Positions 13,471 through 26,359 of a DNA stretch of 64,000 bases are shown piece by piece. The notes under the pieces are model-generated. The model was not told the DNA's origin, searched no databases, and saw only the letters and a list, made by a program, of their open reading frames with translations. Location of the stretch: positions 80,794 through 144,793 of the forward strand of contig BEXV01000057.1 in the NCBI GenBank assembly GCA_003118195.1, in the 5' to 3' direction. This DNA comes from Hemicentrotus pulcherrimus. Its lineage: Eukaryota; Echinodermata; Echinoidea; Camarodonta; Strongylocentrotidae. The number at the start of each line of letters is the position of its first letter. Positions within the stretch are counted from its first letter, which is position 1. The translations under genes and the position numbers were made by a program.

Positions 13471-14186
13471 GAGGGGCGAGGGATAGGGTGCAAGCATAAC
13501 ACCAAAGTGTTGCGAACAGGTGTCAAGGAATTTGGGAGAGGTGCGGTGGAAGCAACACTTGACAGTTCGGAGGAACAACATTCTCTACTTATTGACTTTG
13601 AACATCAAAAAGTTCAGCTAAAAGGGGAAAGGTAACAACACTGTGCTCAGAAGTGTATAGTATTAACATCAGAAAATCAAGGTGAACAACTGTTATTCAA
13701 AAAGTCCTTGAAAGTATTCTTAAAGGGATCGTTTAACAATGTTAAATCTGAGATAAACGGCCCTACGTGTTATCAGTGTCTGTGATATGGTGTAATATTG
13801 AAGTTCTAAAAAGATTGCGCTTCAAAATGATCAAGAAGTGCCTCAAAAAAAGTAAAAATCTTTGAGTGACTGGTTTTACAATACTCGTTTTCCCTAAAAG
13901 ACTGTAGTGTTATGAAAACCTTTTGGCAAATGGTTTTCAAAATTTGTAATTCCAATCTTAAATATCTTGATAATCAGACAGGCGATCGACTTGCAAAAGT
14001 CATGGGGTTCCTGACTTACCTAAAGATTTATAATTATCATTGCAGCATGAGCTAAATCCAGAATTTTGTTTTAGAATCTGAGACAAAGTGTATTAGATGA
14101 AATGTATTAGATCTTCTTAATATCCAAAGTTCACAAAACATCATTAAATTTTCAAGCAAGCGACATAATATCAAATGAATGAGTAA

Positions 14187-14340
14187 GGCGCGATGGCTCA
14201 GGGGTAGAACAGTGGTCTTGTGACAGGGAGGTCCTGGGTTCACAACCCAAGTCAATGCGCTATAGTGCGCTCTGGTAAGGCATTAAACCTCGGAGAGGAC
14301 TTAAAGCTGTCTATCCCCTGGTTACTTACTTACAAGCATA
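14187..14340 (+). mobile_element. tRNA-derived SINE
   Basis: The head resembles a tRNA with a Pol III promoter: box A TGGCTCAGGGG at 14194-14204 and a degenerate box B GGTTCACAACC at 14237-14247, about 43 bp apart. A non-tRNA body of about 90 bp follows. It cannot fold as a functional tRNA. Plus orientation, inside the giant intron. The 3' end is approximate. Confidence 0.65.
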
Positions 14341-15019
14341 CACATGCTTTCTTAGCAGTAGGGTAAAAATAAGAAAAAGCAAATATGATGCCATACAAAT
14401 TTGAGATACACATGGTGCCGTGATTAAAGAACTAATACCTTTCCTTATAATAGAGAAAAGTGTGGAATTCTTGACATGATATCTCTAAATGTCAATATTC
14501 TGAAATCTAACACAATATCATTGACCACTTATAATATACTGGTCATCTTGTATGAAAAATCAGTCTATGTATGTATACACTCTGCAGGAACTACAAAAGC
14601 TGATTTGTTTCAAAAATTTGAACCTTTTCAGTTTTTGTAATGGTATTTCACTATAAAGGTGACTTTGAATTCATCAATATTGCTAAACTATTTGTAAAGG
14701 ATTATAGGAAGTATTCTAATGAAAAAGAAAAAGAAATTAAAGCCAGGTTCAAACTGTGGTTGAACTTAGAGGCTTCTAGCTTACTGCATTTCTTCCATAT
14801 TATTGCGTTTACTGAACAAATTACTTTAATAACACTTTTTCTTCGGTGATAAAAGGCAACCATGTCAATAGTCTGCCAAACAAATGTAAGCTGATAAAGC
14901 GATCTAATCCCAGATCAATTTCAATACCTGTTTGTAAAGGTGAACTGATTTGAATGGAATAAATTACATGGAAATCAGCTCGGGAGATGGAGCCAGAAAC
15001 TAACAAACCCTTTTGTGAT

Positions 15020-15240
15020 TTATCGGAAAAAGTATGCTTGCATCAAAAGGGACCGCCAGAGAGGGAGCGAAGCTGGTGAAGAAAGACGCACCATGGCCAA
15101 CCTCCGTGTTTGGATAAGCTAATCACAACAAACGTCCGGCGAACTTGATTGGGTAAATTCTTCACCCCTCCGAAGCGAAAGACTGCTAAAGTTAGCACGC
15201 AGGATTAGCCCCGCATTGGGGTGTCGCTAAGCAGAAAATT
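15020..15240. promoter_or_regulatory. Complex intronic island, candidate regulatory module
   Basis: Less AT-rich than its flanks. It contains GTGTTTGG (Fox-like), GATAAGCTAATC and GGATTAGCC (Otx/K50-homeodomain-like). Motif matches this short are weak evidence. Confidence 0.33.
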
Positions 15241-15875
15241 CTAACGGTAACTCCTTTTGATTTGGACAAGAAAAGATCAGCAGCTACATACACAAATCAC
15301 TTAACCTTGGGAGTTGTTAACAAAGAGAGAAAAAGAAAAATGGAGCTGTGAACAGAAATCTTTTCAACCTATATTGTAAGTTCCTTTGTGTCAGTCTCTT
15401 GTAAACAGTTTAGAAGTACTACTTAGGGCCTCTACTCCATACAAAATATTTGTAAAAGGCTTCAACCCACACCACCACAGAATAATATTGCAACTCCTTT
15501 GTAGTTCAAAGTACTTTTCTGGTTCATTAATTTAACATATAACTTAATCAAGTTATTGCAAATAGTGGGGAGGCATGAATCTGGCATCATTCAAAACCTC
15601 AACTTTGTATGAACAGATTTTATGGTCATGCGACTCTTTTTATATAAGAATCAAACAATTCTATGTACATGCTTGATTAACGGTAGCCATATAGTAATAA
15701 TATTCATTAAAGCAAAAGTATGCACCAAAAAACATGGCCTAGATTTTCTGTTTGTTTGCAGAGGAAGAACAAGTTAAAATAGAAACATAACGTCAGGTAT
15801 TATCTTCATATCTTGATAAGAGCATCGTTCAAGTTCATTGTATGATTTTTTTTAAACAGAGATGACATATTCCTT

Positions 15876-16262
15876 TAAAAAATAAAAAAATATTGAGTTC
15901 AAAAGCGAAACAATCATCATAATGTCTATTACAGAATACAGTACCCAATAACCGGCTATATTGCAAAATGAAAGGAAAGAGGACCTTATCTCTCTCTCTC
16001 TCTCTCTCTCTCTCAATTGAATGAAATATTGGAAATTCTCGTAACTTTTTACTCTACTCCTAATCCTTTTAAAAAACAAAAACAAATAGAGAGTTCAAAA
16101 GCGAAAACAACTAATATATGTCCGTTACAGAATACAGTAACCATGCAATCACCAGCTGTATATTGCTAACTGAAAAGAAAAGGGAGCTTATCTCTCTCTC
16201 TCTCTCAATTAGATAAAATATTGGCAAATCTTGTAACTTCTTATTCTACTTCTAATGTTGTT
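15876..16262. repeat. Tandem duplication (196-bp period) containing a CT microsatellite
   Basis: GAGTTCAAAAGCGAAA at 15895 recurs at 16091. It is followed in both copies by TTACAGAATACAGTA, CTTATCTCTCTC and an AAATATTGG block. The CT run is longer in the first copy (about 15 units) than in the second (about 8). Confidence 0.85.
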
Positions 16263-16745
16263 GAAATGGGCCTCTATTAGCAATTTGAAAATAAATTAAT
16301 ATTTCAACAAGAATGTTTCATATGTCATTTACAAACCTTCAAAAAAATTAAAAGCTACTGCGCTCTCTACTTCATATATATTATTTTTCTTCCCTTTCCT
16401 TTTTCATTTTTATTCATCTCCTTCTGCTTATCATTTCTTTGTCTCTTCTTTCTCCTCCACATATTTTTCTTCCATCATCTCTTATCCTATCAAGAGATCT
16501 TGCACAAATCTGAGTCTCTCTGATATGATCAAAATATCTGACGGGCCTCGATCCTCCCAAGAAGAATCAACCTGCCTGCTTCAATAGAATCAACTGTAAC
16601 AACAGCTTGAGGCCTGGATATGGGTCTCTTTTAATTACACAGGGGTCAGTTTAGGTTAAATATGATGAGGATATCCATGACACCTTCCAAATCAAATAAA
16701 TTTCAAACCCATAAAACTCATTTCTAAGCATAAACATTCAGCATT

Positions 16746-17122
16746 CAATTCTTATTAAAGCCCCTTTAAAATGTTGGGAAACCCACAAAATTGATGGCAA
16801 AATTTCACTTAAATTGTATCATAGTGTGAAAGAGGATGTCATTTAAGACACATTTCTGCAAGGATTTTCAATACAAATGTGGTATAAGGTCCAATATTGA
16901 TGAAAGAATACAACATTTAGGTTTCTGCGTACAACAGGAAACCCAAACTATGTATTCATTATCAATATTTGTCTTTAATTTATTTATTTTGAAAATCCTT
17001 GCAGAAATGTATGTGAAATGACATCCTCTTTCACATTATGATACAATTTAAGTGAAATTTTGCCATCAACTTTTTTTGGCTAATTTGGGGCTCCCAACAT
17101 TTTAGAGGGGCTATAAGTTCTT
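16746..17122. mobile_element. Foldback (inverted-repeat) element
   Basis: The left arm, about 16746-16870, and right arm, about 16988-17122, are near-perfect inverted copies. For example, GTGAAAGAGGATGTCATTT on the left matches AAATGACATCCTCTTTCAC on the right. The spacer is about 120 bp. This is the shape of a non-autonomous foldback/MITE element. No target-site duplication was defined. Confidence 0.75.
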
Positions 17123-18689
17123 GTTTTACCAAAAGATCTTTCTTTTTTTGATGACGCAATCATAGAAAAAAAAATTACATTTGTTTTGGGGCATGCAAAA
17201 ATATGCAAACGTGTGTGGCTTTTAAACAGACCCAACTATTTGGGGGGTAAAATGATTATCATGAAGGTCGTAAAATGTGAAAATATATTGTCAAGCTATT
17301 AGCATTCAACTTGTATATATTAAGATTTTTTGTAAAACAGTGTTCTTATCAGATAACTTTTTAAAATGTTGTTTATTAAAGTTATGCACTATTACTTGAA
17401 AAATAGTACATAAATAAACTTGAAATTTCAGGCAAGGAATGTGATTTACCAAAGAAGAATAGATTAACATTCATTTGATTCTACACAACCAAACACATCA
17501 ATTCTTTATATCATATGGATATTTGAATACATATGTGACTACCCATATTAGTGAAAGTATGTAATTTTACAAATCAGAACACTATTTAAAAAATTGCTTT
17601 CGATCAAAAATAACATTTTTTTTACTAAAAAAATATTTTTGTAGCATTTTGTACTTCCTATATGCGAATCTTTGCTTCGTGCCTATACGAGGCCAAACAA
17701 TGCACGGTGTATGACCTGGCCATATGGTTTTATTTACGCTACAATTTGTAGGTTATTTGTCCTCACACCAAGTTCTTTATCAACCCCAGTACACCCCTGG
17801 GCTTCTGCCAGTAGCTCTACAATCTAGAATAATATTTTGAAAACTAGGTTAAGAATGATTGCAAGTGGAGCTGTCAAAAGACGAATCAACCAGATTTAAT
17901 ATGGAAATGTGATTCTCGGCAAAGATAATAGTCTCAATTTAGTCACATCGGCTAAGTTCATTAGATTGTAAACCAATTTGCAGATGATACAATGATCTTT
18001 TATTTATCAGAAAATGAGATGACCTCACAAAAGATCACATACACATTCTTTGCACTTTCTTACTGATGAGCAAGACCGATTGGTTCAATGTAATGCAAAA
18101 CTACCATAAAAGATGATTGAAATCTAAATTCTTTATAAAAAAAATCTTTTCACTAAGATTCCATTGTACAGTAAAGTCAGACACAAATAAAACACCCCTT
18201 TTTTCAACAGCTGCAGTAAAAACACTAACTAAAACAATTGACTATTAATCAGAATAAAATGCAGACACCTTATTTCATGAAGTTAACTGTTTTGTTTCAT
18301 TCATGTATAATCTACTATTTATAATCTATATTTGACAAATATAGTTAAAAAATCTCCTGCAGAAAACAAAATTCAAACAAACAAAAATAAAACATGCACA
18401 CAGGAAGGTGTTTTTCTTCCTAGCAAAATATTGTAACCTTTTTTTTTCTTCTCCCCCTATTCCCTATCTCTTTCAAATTACAAAAAAAAAAATGACAGAG
18501 AGAACACGTTATAAATATTCAATGGAAAGAAAATATGCAACAAATAGTCTTAATATTGACTTTAGGAGTAATATGACCACTTTTCATTGTGGAGTGATTG
18601 AACAAGTTGATGCGTAACACAATACATTTCCATTTGTTAACTACACCTCATGATATGTTCAAGAAGATCGAGAGCATCTGTATATACGA

Positions 18690-19150
18690 CTGAAACAGGC
18701 CCATCTAATGTTGGCTAAATTGTTTAAGGTCTCCTCTTAATCGCTTCCTCTTTCGCCCAAACAACTCCTATAAAACAATCAATGATGTGTTAAACACCCA
18801 GCCAGCCTCACCAGGGAAATCAGCCTCGGCAAAATTAAATTCAAACGGCTCCATAAATGTCATTTTCGGGGAGGCTTAGAAGCGCGTCAATGCTGGCAGC
18901 ATCCATCGCCGGCCCCCGCTGGAAGCGAGCGAACGGGGAATCTAATATGGTGGCGCCTTCGGGGAAATCATGCACAGATTAATATTGGTGAAAGCAGATC
19001 AAAGTAATCGTGTTAAGAAACTAATCTGGGCAAGCGGGGAGCAGGCAGAACAGCAGTTTTAGCTGCTCCCAACAGGTGTAGTGCAGTCAGAGACTCTGTT
19101 CTACACTAATACGACATCATCCACACTACCCATGCTAGAGGAGGCATCCC
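18690..19150. promoter_or_regulatory. Strong candidate cis-regulatory island
   Basis: Higher-complexity, GC-richer DNA without a coding frame. It holds several Otx-like cores (AGATTAA near 18977, CTAATCT at 19021, GGGAATCTAATATGG near 18934) and a TCF/LEF-like ATCAAAG at 18998-19004. Function is inferred. Confidence 0.4.
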
Positions 19151-19214
19151 AGTAGGAGACCAGCTTGGTTAGGATAGGCCATTGTACTGATGATGCGCTG
19201 CTCTCTATCACAAC

Positions 19215-19790
19215 ATCAATGCCTCCAAACTTTGTTCAAGGGATGTGCGGTTGGGTAACTTTTCCATTTTTATTTAATCTAATCAGTTTTCCCTGCTTTC
19301 AATATACATATACAAAGTGGAATTTCAACATTGATGGTCTTTATAACAGCAAATACCTTAAAACTTTGTTAAAAGGATTAGTGAATAATATACTTCTCTA
19401 TTATTCTTTAATCTATTTTCTCTACTTATAATTCATGTAATGCAAATACTTCAACATTCTTTTCAGAACATAACTTCCTCCACAGATGCTGTAAAACTAT
19501 GAGGTCAGAATGGGTAACTTTTCAATTCTGATTTAATCTACTAACTTTTCTCTATTTCTCGATTTCAAAAAGGCATACTTTGACATTGTTTTGACATTAT
19601 AATTTTCTCCATGTTTTCTTACTAAGTGTAGATGCCTTCAATCTGTGTTCAAGGATAAGTGGATAGCTTATTTTTACAATCTGATTTAATACAATAAATA
19701 TCCATTACTTTTTACTGAATAATATAGAAAACCATACTTCAACACTTTTTTCAAACTTCTTCCACATTTATTTGCCTTACTTCTTACAGT
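19215..19790. repeat. Degenerate tandem repeat
   Basis: Blocks of the type TT.TTCAAGGATNNGTGG, GATTTAATCTA and ATACTTCAACA.T.TTTTCA recur about three times (near 19230, 19510 and 19640) with strong divergence. Confidence 0.5.
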
Positions 19791-20489
19791 TCAAGATTGA
19801 ATGACAGCTACGGCCACAAGCTGAAGAAGAGAACAAGCGTTCTGCTTCGAACATATATTTTATATAAATACGATAGCTGTGAAGTCATCTTTACATCCAA
19901 AACTATTTTTGAAATTATTATATGAAATAAGACTCTTAACATATTCAATTTTGAAATACATAAATCCTGTCTTGTGCTGGTTTTCAATACAGTTAAGTAA
20001 TAAAACATCATTTATGCACCTCAAATTAGTTGCAAAATTGTGTCTCATTAATTTTTTCAATAACATTTTAGCATGTTTCAAAATCATATACAGAAGGAAA
20101 TTTCCCCACCTATTTCCTACATTTGAATTAAAATCACGTTTAATAACCAAAAGAGTATTAAATGTATTTTAAAAAATTCTATAGCCATATACAGCAGTTG
20201 CTTTGTTCCTTTTTCTACATTTCCCATGAGATAATTTACAAGTGCATTCAGTGGATTCTTGTCCCAGATATTTTTGACATTATGTCAATGCCTGGCTTAT
20301 AAATGTGTAAAAATAAGACAAAATTGTGCACCTTATGCTCTTTTTTCAGTCCAGTTCATTTTACAAGATAATAAAATCTAATGAAAGTACTCTATCTTCT
20401 GTTTTCATCTCATATTCTCAAGATCTAATTTCATCTAATTGCATTTTTTCATGGAGATTTAAAAACCAAAACACCTCCCCCATTTAGTA

Positions 20490-21300
20490 ATTGGTGTCTT
20501 GACTGACAGGTTTGATAAGAGAAACTTTAAGGAATTGGGCAGAGTCAAACCTTAATCCCGTAGTTGAGGTTTAGGAAAAATGAATTAAAAATTTGTTGGA
20601 AAGCGGATAAAAATGAGCGTTAAATGAGTGGAAAGGTGTGTGAGCGTGTGGGTTGTTAGAGCATGAGGGAGGATTGAGAGTTAAGGTAAACACGGCAGTG
20701 ATTTGTACCCCTTTTGGGAGCCAGTAGTGGATTACTCCGTTAAATCAATCATGAGGACGGTTTGACGCAACCGGACGATCGACATTCAGCGCTCTAAACC
20801 TACATCGTAGCGCAGATCACCAAGCATAAGCACAGCGATGAGCAGCGTGGAGCTGCTACTACTACTACTACATCTGTTGAAAAATTACTGCGAGGAAAAA
20901 CCCATGACTAAATCACATTTACCCTCGCATGGATGCATGCAGAGAGCCTGTGATTCTTGGGAAGGGGTTTTATTCTCCAAAGGCTTTCTGTCATCCTGTG
21001 TCGACCGCTGGCTCTGCTGCACAAGCCAGCCGACTGGAAGAGCAAATTTTCCCTCTCCGCTGAGCAACAATTGGAGGTAAACGGGGACTCCCTTGCCCTC
21101 CCTGGAGAAATCAGCGAGGAGAAAACCCTCGGGTCTACGGCCAAAATTACAAATTCATTGGACGGGCTCATCACGGTATCGCCGGGTGTTAAGCGGACGT
21201 ATGGAGATGGGGATTACAGATCATATACCGCCGAGATTGCGCACTTGACGGTGATCATGCCCACAAAGTCCTTGGATTGATTTCATATCCTCCCGATTCC
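20490..21300. promoter_or_regulatory. Large complex island, candidate regulatory module
   Basis: About 0.8 kb, among the longest non-AT-rich stretches. A plus-strand frame 20957-21280 (107 codons) has an unremarkable composition, but there is no domain and no matching splice context in the SOWAH direction. An undetected coding exon cannot be excluded. Confidence 0.33.
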
Positions 21301-21527
21301 AAGCAAATTACTCCCTTGGTCGAAAACCTACAAACAAACCATTACCTCATTTGTTGGAATATCTGTATCGAATGTCTCGCCTATAAAATGTGGTTCTTCA
21401 AAAGAAGGAACAACTACAAATGATCATTTGTCACAAATGACCTTCCCTCACTTTGTCCCTATACCCACAAGCTGAGGTAATCACATTTTTAAAAGGAGGA
21501 AATATAGAAATAAATGAGACTTTCATT

Positions 21528-21595
21528 GCTGACAGCCAGAAGGGCAATTAAGTTTTTGTTAAAGTATAGAACTTAATACCCTTCTGGCTCTTAGC
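21528..21595. ncRNA. Candidate miRNA-like hairpin
   Basis: AGCCAGAAGGG at 21534-21544 pairs perfectly with CCCTTCTGGCT at 21579-21589. After one mismatch and one bulge the pairing continues through TTAAGTT/AACTTAA to a loop of about 13 bases. A further GCT/AGC pair lies outside an internal loop. Stem length and loop size fit a precursor microRNA, but small foldback repeats can look the same. The strand is undefined because a hairpin is symmetric. Confidence 0.3.
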
Positions 21596-21849
21596 TCACG
21601 GTCTTCTATTTTCCTTTGCTTTTCGTAAAGAGGACATATCTAAAGAATATGAGAGACACCATGATAAATTTACATGTGGTTTACATAGTGGCCAAGAAGG
21701 AAAACAAGTATTTGAGACACAAGCTAAAGAGAGGCCCAGGAAACATCTAATTCTCCTATGGAATTAACTTTCGGCAATGAATACAAATGACATCCTAACC
21801 AGTACTAACCACCAACTTGTTTATGAGAAGAATCACCACCTTGGGTGAC

Positions 21850-22345
21850 AAAAAGAGGAGATGAAGGGAGGAAAGAGATAGGGGAGATCAAGACAGAAAA
21901 AGAGAGGAATAGAGAAAGAAAATATAAAAGACAACAAATAAATACATACTGAGAATGAGAGAGAATGAAAGAGAAGGTGAGAAAGGGAGAGGGAAGGAGG
22001 AGAGGGAGAGACAGAGACAGTGAGAGACAGAGATACATAGAAAGAGAGACATACAAAGAGAGAGAGAGAGATATATACACACAGAGAAACATATACAGAC
22101 AGGGAGAGACAGAGATACATGCATGTAAAGAGGAGACTGAGATATTGAAAGAGAGAGGGAGAATAACAGGATGTTAGGGCATTGGAAGAGAAGAGACAAA
22201 GATAAATAAATGATAAATGGGCACAAGAGAGTGATATAACACAGAAAAGAGGGGGAAAAGAGGAAAAGAAAAGAGAAACGGAGAGAGATGGAGAAAGAGG
22301 GGGTGAGAGATTGAGTGGTCGGTGGGGTGAAGAAAGGGAAGAGTA
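21850..22345. repeat. Polypurine GA-rich tract
   Basis: Imperfect GAGA, GAGACA and GGGAGA units over about 0.5 kb. The CT-complement reading frames on the minus strand are artefacts. Confidence 0.93.
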
Positions 22346-22369
22346 TGGAGATAGTTCATCAATACTTCA

Positions 22370-22640
22370 AGACTCTCGCTGCCTGGCGTTGCCGTGGAGG
22401 AGTCCCATGGCGGGTATCAGCGGCTTCTGACTAATGAGAAAGAATGCTCAAGTTTCAATTTCTTGGCACCGTTGTGCAAATCCCATCACTTTCATAAATC
22501 ACCCGAAAAAGAAGCTCTAAAATATGAATTTTTCCTCATCAATGATTCAGGGGCAGCCGGGCAATAAAATACGCCAAAACCCATGCTTCTTACAAGGAAA
22601 GTAGATGTCTGATACCCCGTTACAGGCTTGTTTCTTGATA
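22370..22640. promoter_or_regulatory. Complex intronic island, candidate regulatory module
   Basis: GC-richer start (CTGGCGTTGCCGTGG) directly after the GA tract; no coding signal. Confidence 0.28.
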
Positions 22641-23213
22641 TAGTTTGAATTACGGGCTGGAAATAATGATCCTATAAACAGGGCGTATATCAAGTCAAGG
22701 GTGAAAGGATTGAATCTTCAAGAAAGAATATTGGATAGAGTGAGGGAGGTTCAAGTCTAGAAAAAGGTATTTGCTATCTGTGCAACCTCTGAAATGTATT
22801 TTTGCTGCTTGCTTTTTTTTCTTCTTCAGTGTAATGTGAACAATTTTGTTTAGTATGAAGTTGAGGAGATACAACAACAAAATATGGTTTCCGTTTTTAA
22901 CATCTTCTCAAAATATCATTAAATCATTAAATTAATAAAAATTAAAATGCTATCCATTTACCACTTTCCATCTTTATTTTCACAAATCGTAATATTGAAC
23001 ATATTCCCTGCTGCTTGATAAGCATAATTTTATGAATTTCTCCAAGATTGTATATGATGATAGATAACGACATGTCCTAAGGACTTGTCAATGATATATG
23101 TACCTTCCTAACTCTGAAATTGAAATTGAGACACAAAATCATTGCATTGACACAACCTTTTTAAAACGAATATAGGAATTGTTTGTTAAATGCAAGTCCT
23201 CATCTCTTCTCTA

Positions 23214-23225
23214 GCCCCCCCCCCC
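23214..23225. repeat. Poly-C run
   Basis: Twelve consecutive C. Confidence 0.95.
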
Positions 23226-23257
23226 ACACACCTCTTTTTATATTGAAGTGTAATTTC

Positions 23258-23342
23258 ATTTAATAATAATAACATTAAGTTCTTGTATAGCGCATAACAC
23301 GTTATGAAATAACATCTCTATGCGCTTCCAAAGAGCTTTTGA
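23258..23342. mobile_element. SINE-type 3' tail fragment
   Basis: TTAATAATAATAAC followed by TTGTATAGCGCATAACAC and CTCTATGCGCTTCCAAAGAGC. This resembles the recurrent GCGC-containing tail of echinoid SINEs (recalled pattern). No Pol III head is adjacent, so it is a fragment. Confidence 0.4.
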
Positions 23343-23879
23343 AATTATGATTTACATATCTATATTTTATAATCACCAACAAAATATTTTATTAATTAAA
23401 CCTAACTTATTACACATTTTCTTTTTGAAGAAGAAAAACAAAAGGAAAACAAAACTACAGAAATTCTTTTCACAACCCCTTTTACCCCCAATGTATGATT
23501 ACAAACACAGTTCAATAACTTGTAGTCAGGCAAAACCTGAAATATAGAAATAAACAAATAAAAGGAAACCAATGCGAAGAGTATTGGGCTCTGTTTAATC
23601 TAATAATTTCTATTAACAGTTATCATTTGTAGCTTTCTTTGTTCAAATAAGTGATTTAAGTCATTTCAATCTGGGATCAGCGACACTATTCGGGGCGAAA
23701 ATGGAGGCATTTTAGAAATTAAACGGTGCAGACCCGACGGGGATCCTGGCATTGAGTGGATAAATTTCATTAGCAAGTGCGTGGTGTGGAGATGTGGGAA
23801 AGGGGAGCAAACATAACGAGCTTAAATTTGATAGATGGGGAAAGGAGAATCTTTGATGCAAACCTAAGGATAGCGAGAA

Positions 23880-24100
23880 GGAGATGTATAAGGGAGAAGA
23901 ATGGGAGACATAAATGTTGAGAAACAGGAGGGGAGAAAGAGAAAAAGGAAGAGAGAGATAGAGAGGGGGAAAGAGAGAGAGAGAGATAGAGAGAGCAAAA
24001 AAGAAAGAAAGAAGAAAAAAAGAAGAGAGAGTTAATGAAGAGAAAAGGGAGAGAGAGAGAGAGGCATACATGAAAACAAGATATAGGGAGAGAGAGAGTT
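23880..24100. repeat. Polypurine GA-rich tract
   Basis: GAGA, GGGAGA and AAGAAAGA units; minus-strand Ser/Leu-rich frames are artefacts. Confidence 0.92.
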
Positions 24101-24699
24101 GGGTGTTGGTCTGATGGCTGAGTAAAATAACACATAAGCGAATGAATACAGAGATTTAACAGGCAGAAATCCCCTAAAATAGAAATAGAAATAGGACTGA
24201 GGGATTAAAAAATAGAAGCATTGAGATCGCCTAGATGGCAAGAAGAAAATCCCCTTTCTAATTGAATAATGACTATAAAAAAATATTTATATGGGATTTC
24301 AGATAAAGCGGACAATGGCATTTTGAAGATGTATAATGAAAGTGTCTTGATACATGAGAATGATATCAAGACAAAAGGAGCAATGAAACTGATAAAGATG
24401 ATTCATAAAGGAGATAAAGAGACACTAATGAGATCAAAAGAAAAGAACATAATGTTACTTTGAAGTCAATGTAGTCCTTACAAAAGTAATCAGGTTGAAT
24501 AAGAGATATTCGACAATAAGGGCAAATAAGCGCTCAGGGAATGATTTGCCACCTTTTCAGATAAAATGATAAAATTTGGGAGAAATTAAAGAACCTTTAA
24601 GCAGAAAAAAAAGAAGAACTACAATATCCTTAGAGAGAAAAGGACTGAAATTAGGAAAGGCAAAATCCAATTGAATCATGAGTGATTAGAAAAAGGCGA

Positions 24700-25110
24700 A
24701 TCCCTTCATGATTGCTCCTCTCTATACTCTACCTTAGCAAACCAAAGTACTAAGTCTGTAGGGCCCAGGGGCTATTGGTGCGTATTAGGGCTGATGAATA
24801 TTTGGAGTGAATGAAATTATTTTCCAATTGGGGGGATTAATATGGGCCCATGGAGGCAATTACTCAGTGGGAGGGCCGGAGAGCGCGTCTGCTGAGCTGC
24901 TCGCTCGTCCACCACAGCTCGGCGATGCATCAGTGGGGTACGGCAGGGGATGAAAGGAGCAAGCGTCGGGTAGGCGGTCACAATGACTCTAAGACAAACT
25001 CAAGAACAGCGAGTATCTTTACGGGGGAGGCATTGATACATTATCCCCTCTGCCGCGAGAGCTTTTGTCTAACGGCACCTGAAACTTTACCAAACATCAA
25101 ATTTGACACC
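24700..25110. promoter_or_regulatory. Complex intronic island, candidate regulatory module
   Basis: The core at 24840-24990 is GC-richer. A plus-strand frame 24850-25176 (108 codons) has no recognisable product. Confidence 0.3.
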
Positions 25111-25679
25111 AGGGTACTTGTTTTTGTTTCGCTATCTTTATTCCCTTTCATACAAACATTTCTTCAAAGTCTTTGAGCTGAACTCCAGCTAAGGAAACGG
25201 TATAAGAAAACCAATGCCAGGCAGCTGTAGATATGGACACAATGCCTTGATCCAATGGTTATTCTTTCCACCTCAAGAAAGAACTGAATATCAACATTAA
25301 AGATGGCATAGATGGGCAGTGAAGGGGAATTAATGCTACTCAGTGAAGAACATGTGTCAATTCAATTTTAAGTTCAACAATCTATGATTAATTCTTTGCT
25401 GAAACTCTGAAGTTCTCTCAAAATCACTCTCCTCAACGTTGCCAAACTGTTTTCATTGGTATCAATAAGAACAATCAAATTACATTGGGCAACCCCACTG
25501 TCATGGATATGTTCCTTTCATACTTGTATTCACACTCTATACAACCATCTGCAGAAAGAAATTTCTTGTTTTCTTATTTTCTCAATTTCCCTTCTCGACT
25601 TTCCAAAGATTGACCGCAACAACATTAAAATATTAAAAATTGTGGCTATGTTATTACTCATGTTTTCTAACAGGTGACC

Positions 25680-25925
25680 ATTCTCTCTGTCTGTCTCTGT
25701 CTCTCTCTTTCTCTCTCTCATTTTGTATCTCTCTGTCTCTCTATGTCTCTCTAGCCGTCTCTCTCTATGTCTGTCATTCTGTCTCTATGTCTGTCTCTCT
25801 GTCTGTGTGTGTGGTGTGTGCGTCTCTCTCTCTCTCTTTCTCTCTATGTCTCTCTCCCTCTCTGTCTCTGTGTGTATGTCTCTCTCCCTCTCTCCCTCCC
25901 CCTTTCTCTCTCTCTCTCTCTCTCC
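25680..25925. repeat. CT/GTCT microsatellite tract
   Basis: CTCT and GTCTCT units with a short GTGT part near 25803-25820. Confidence 0.95.
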
Positions 25926-26359
25926 AACTTCTTCTATAATTCTGTCCTTATACAAAGCTGCAACATGGTATGTTTTTACAAAACAATTGATGATAGAAAC
26001 ATAGGTTTTGAGATATGAAAGATGATATCTAGCAAATAAATATGGCCGATAATAATTGATCTATCCCTTGCAGATTTTCTTCCATATCTGATATAAAAAG
26101 AATTATATCGAAACCACTAAGAAATATCAAAATGGAGAGAGGTCGGTCTGACATAGCATTGAGCATATCATGCCAAAATAGTACTTCACACTGGCTTTGT
26201 AACCAATCGTTTTCATCACTTCTGATTTATAAATCAAAGCATTAAATTCCCATTTATTTCCATCCTGAATACAAATTAGATTTAAATATGTGAACACATC
26301 CTTATTTACACATGCACTTCTATCTTATACAACTCATTCTGTGAGGATACCTTCACGTT

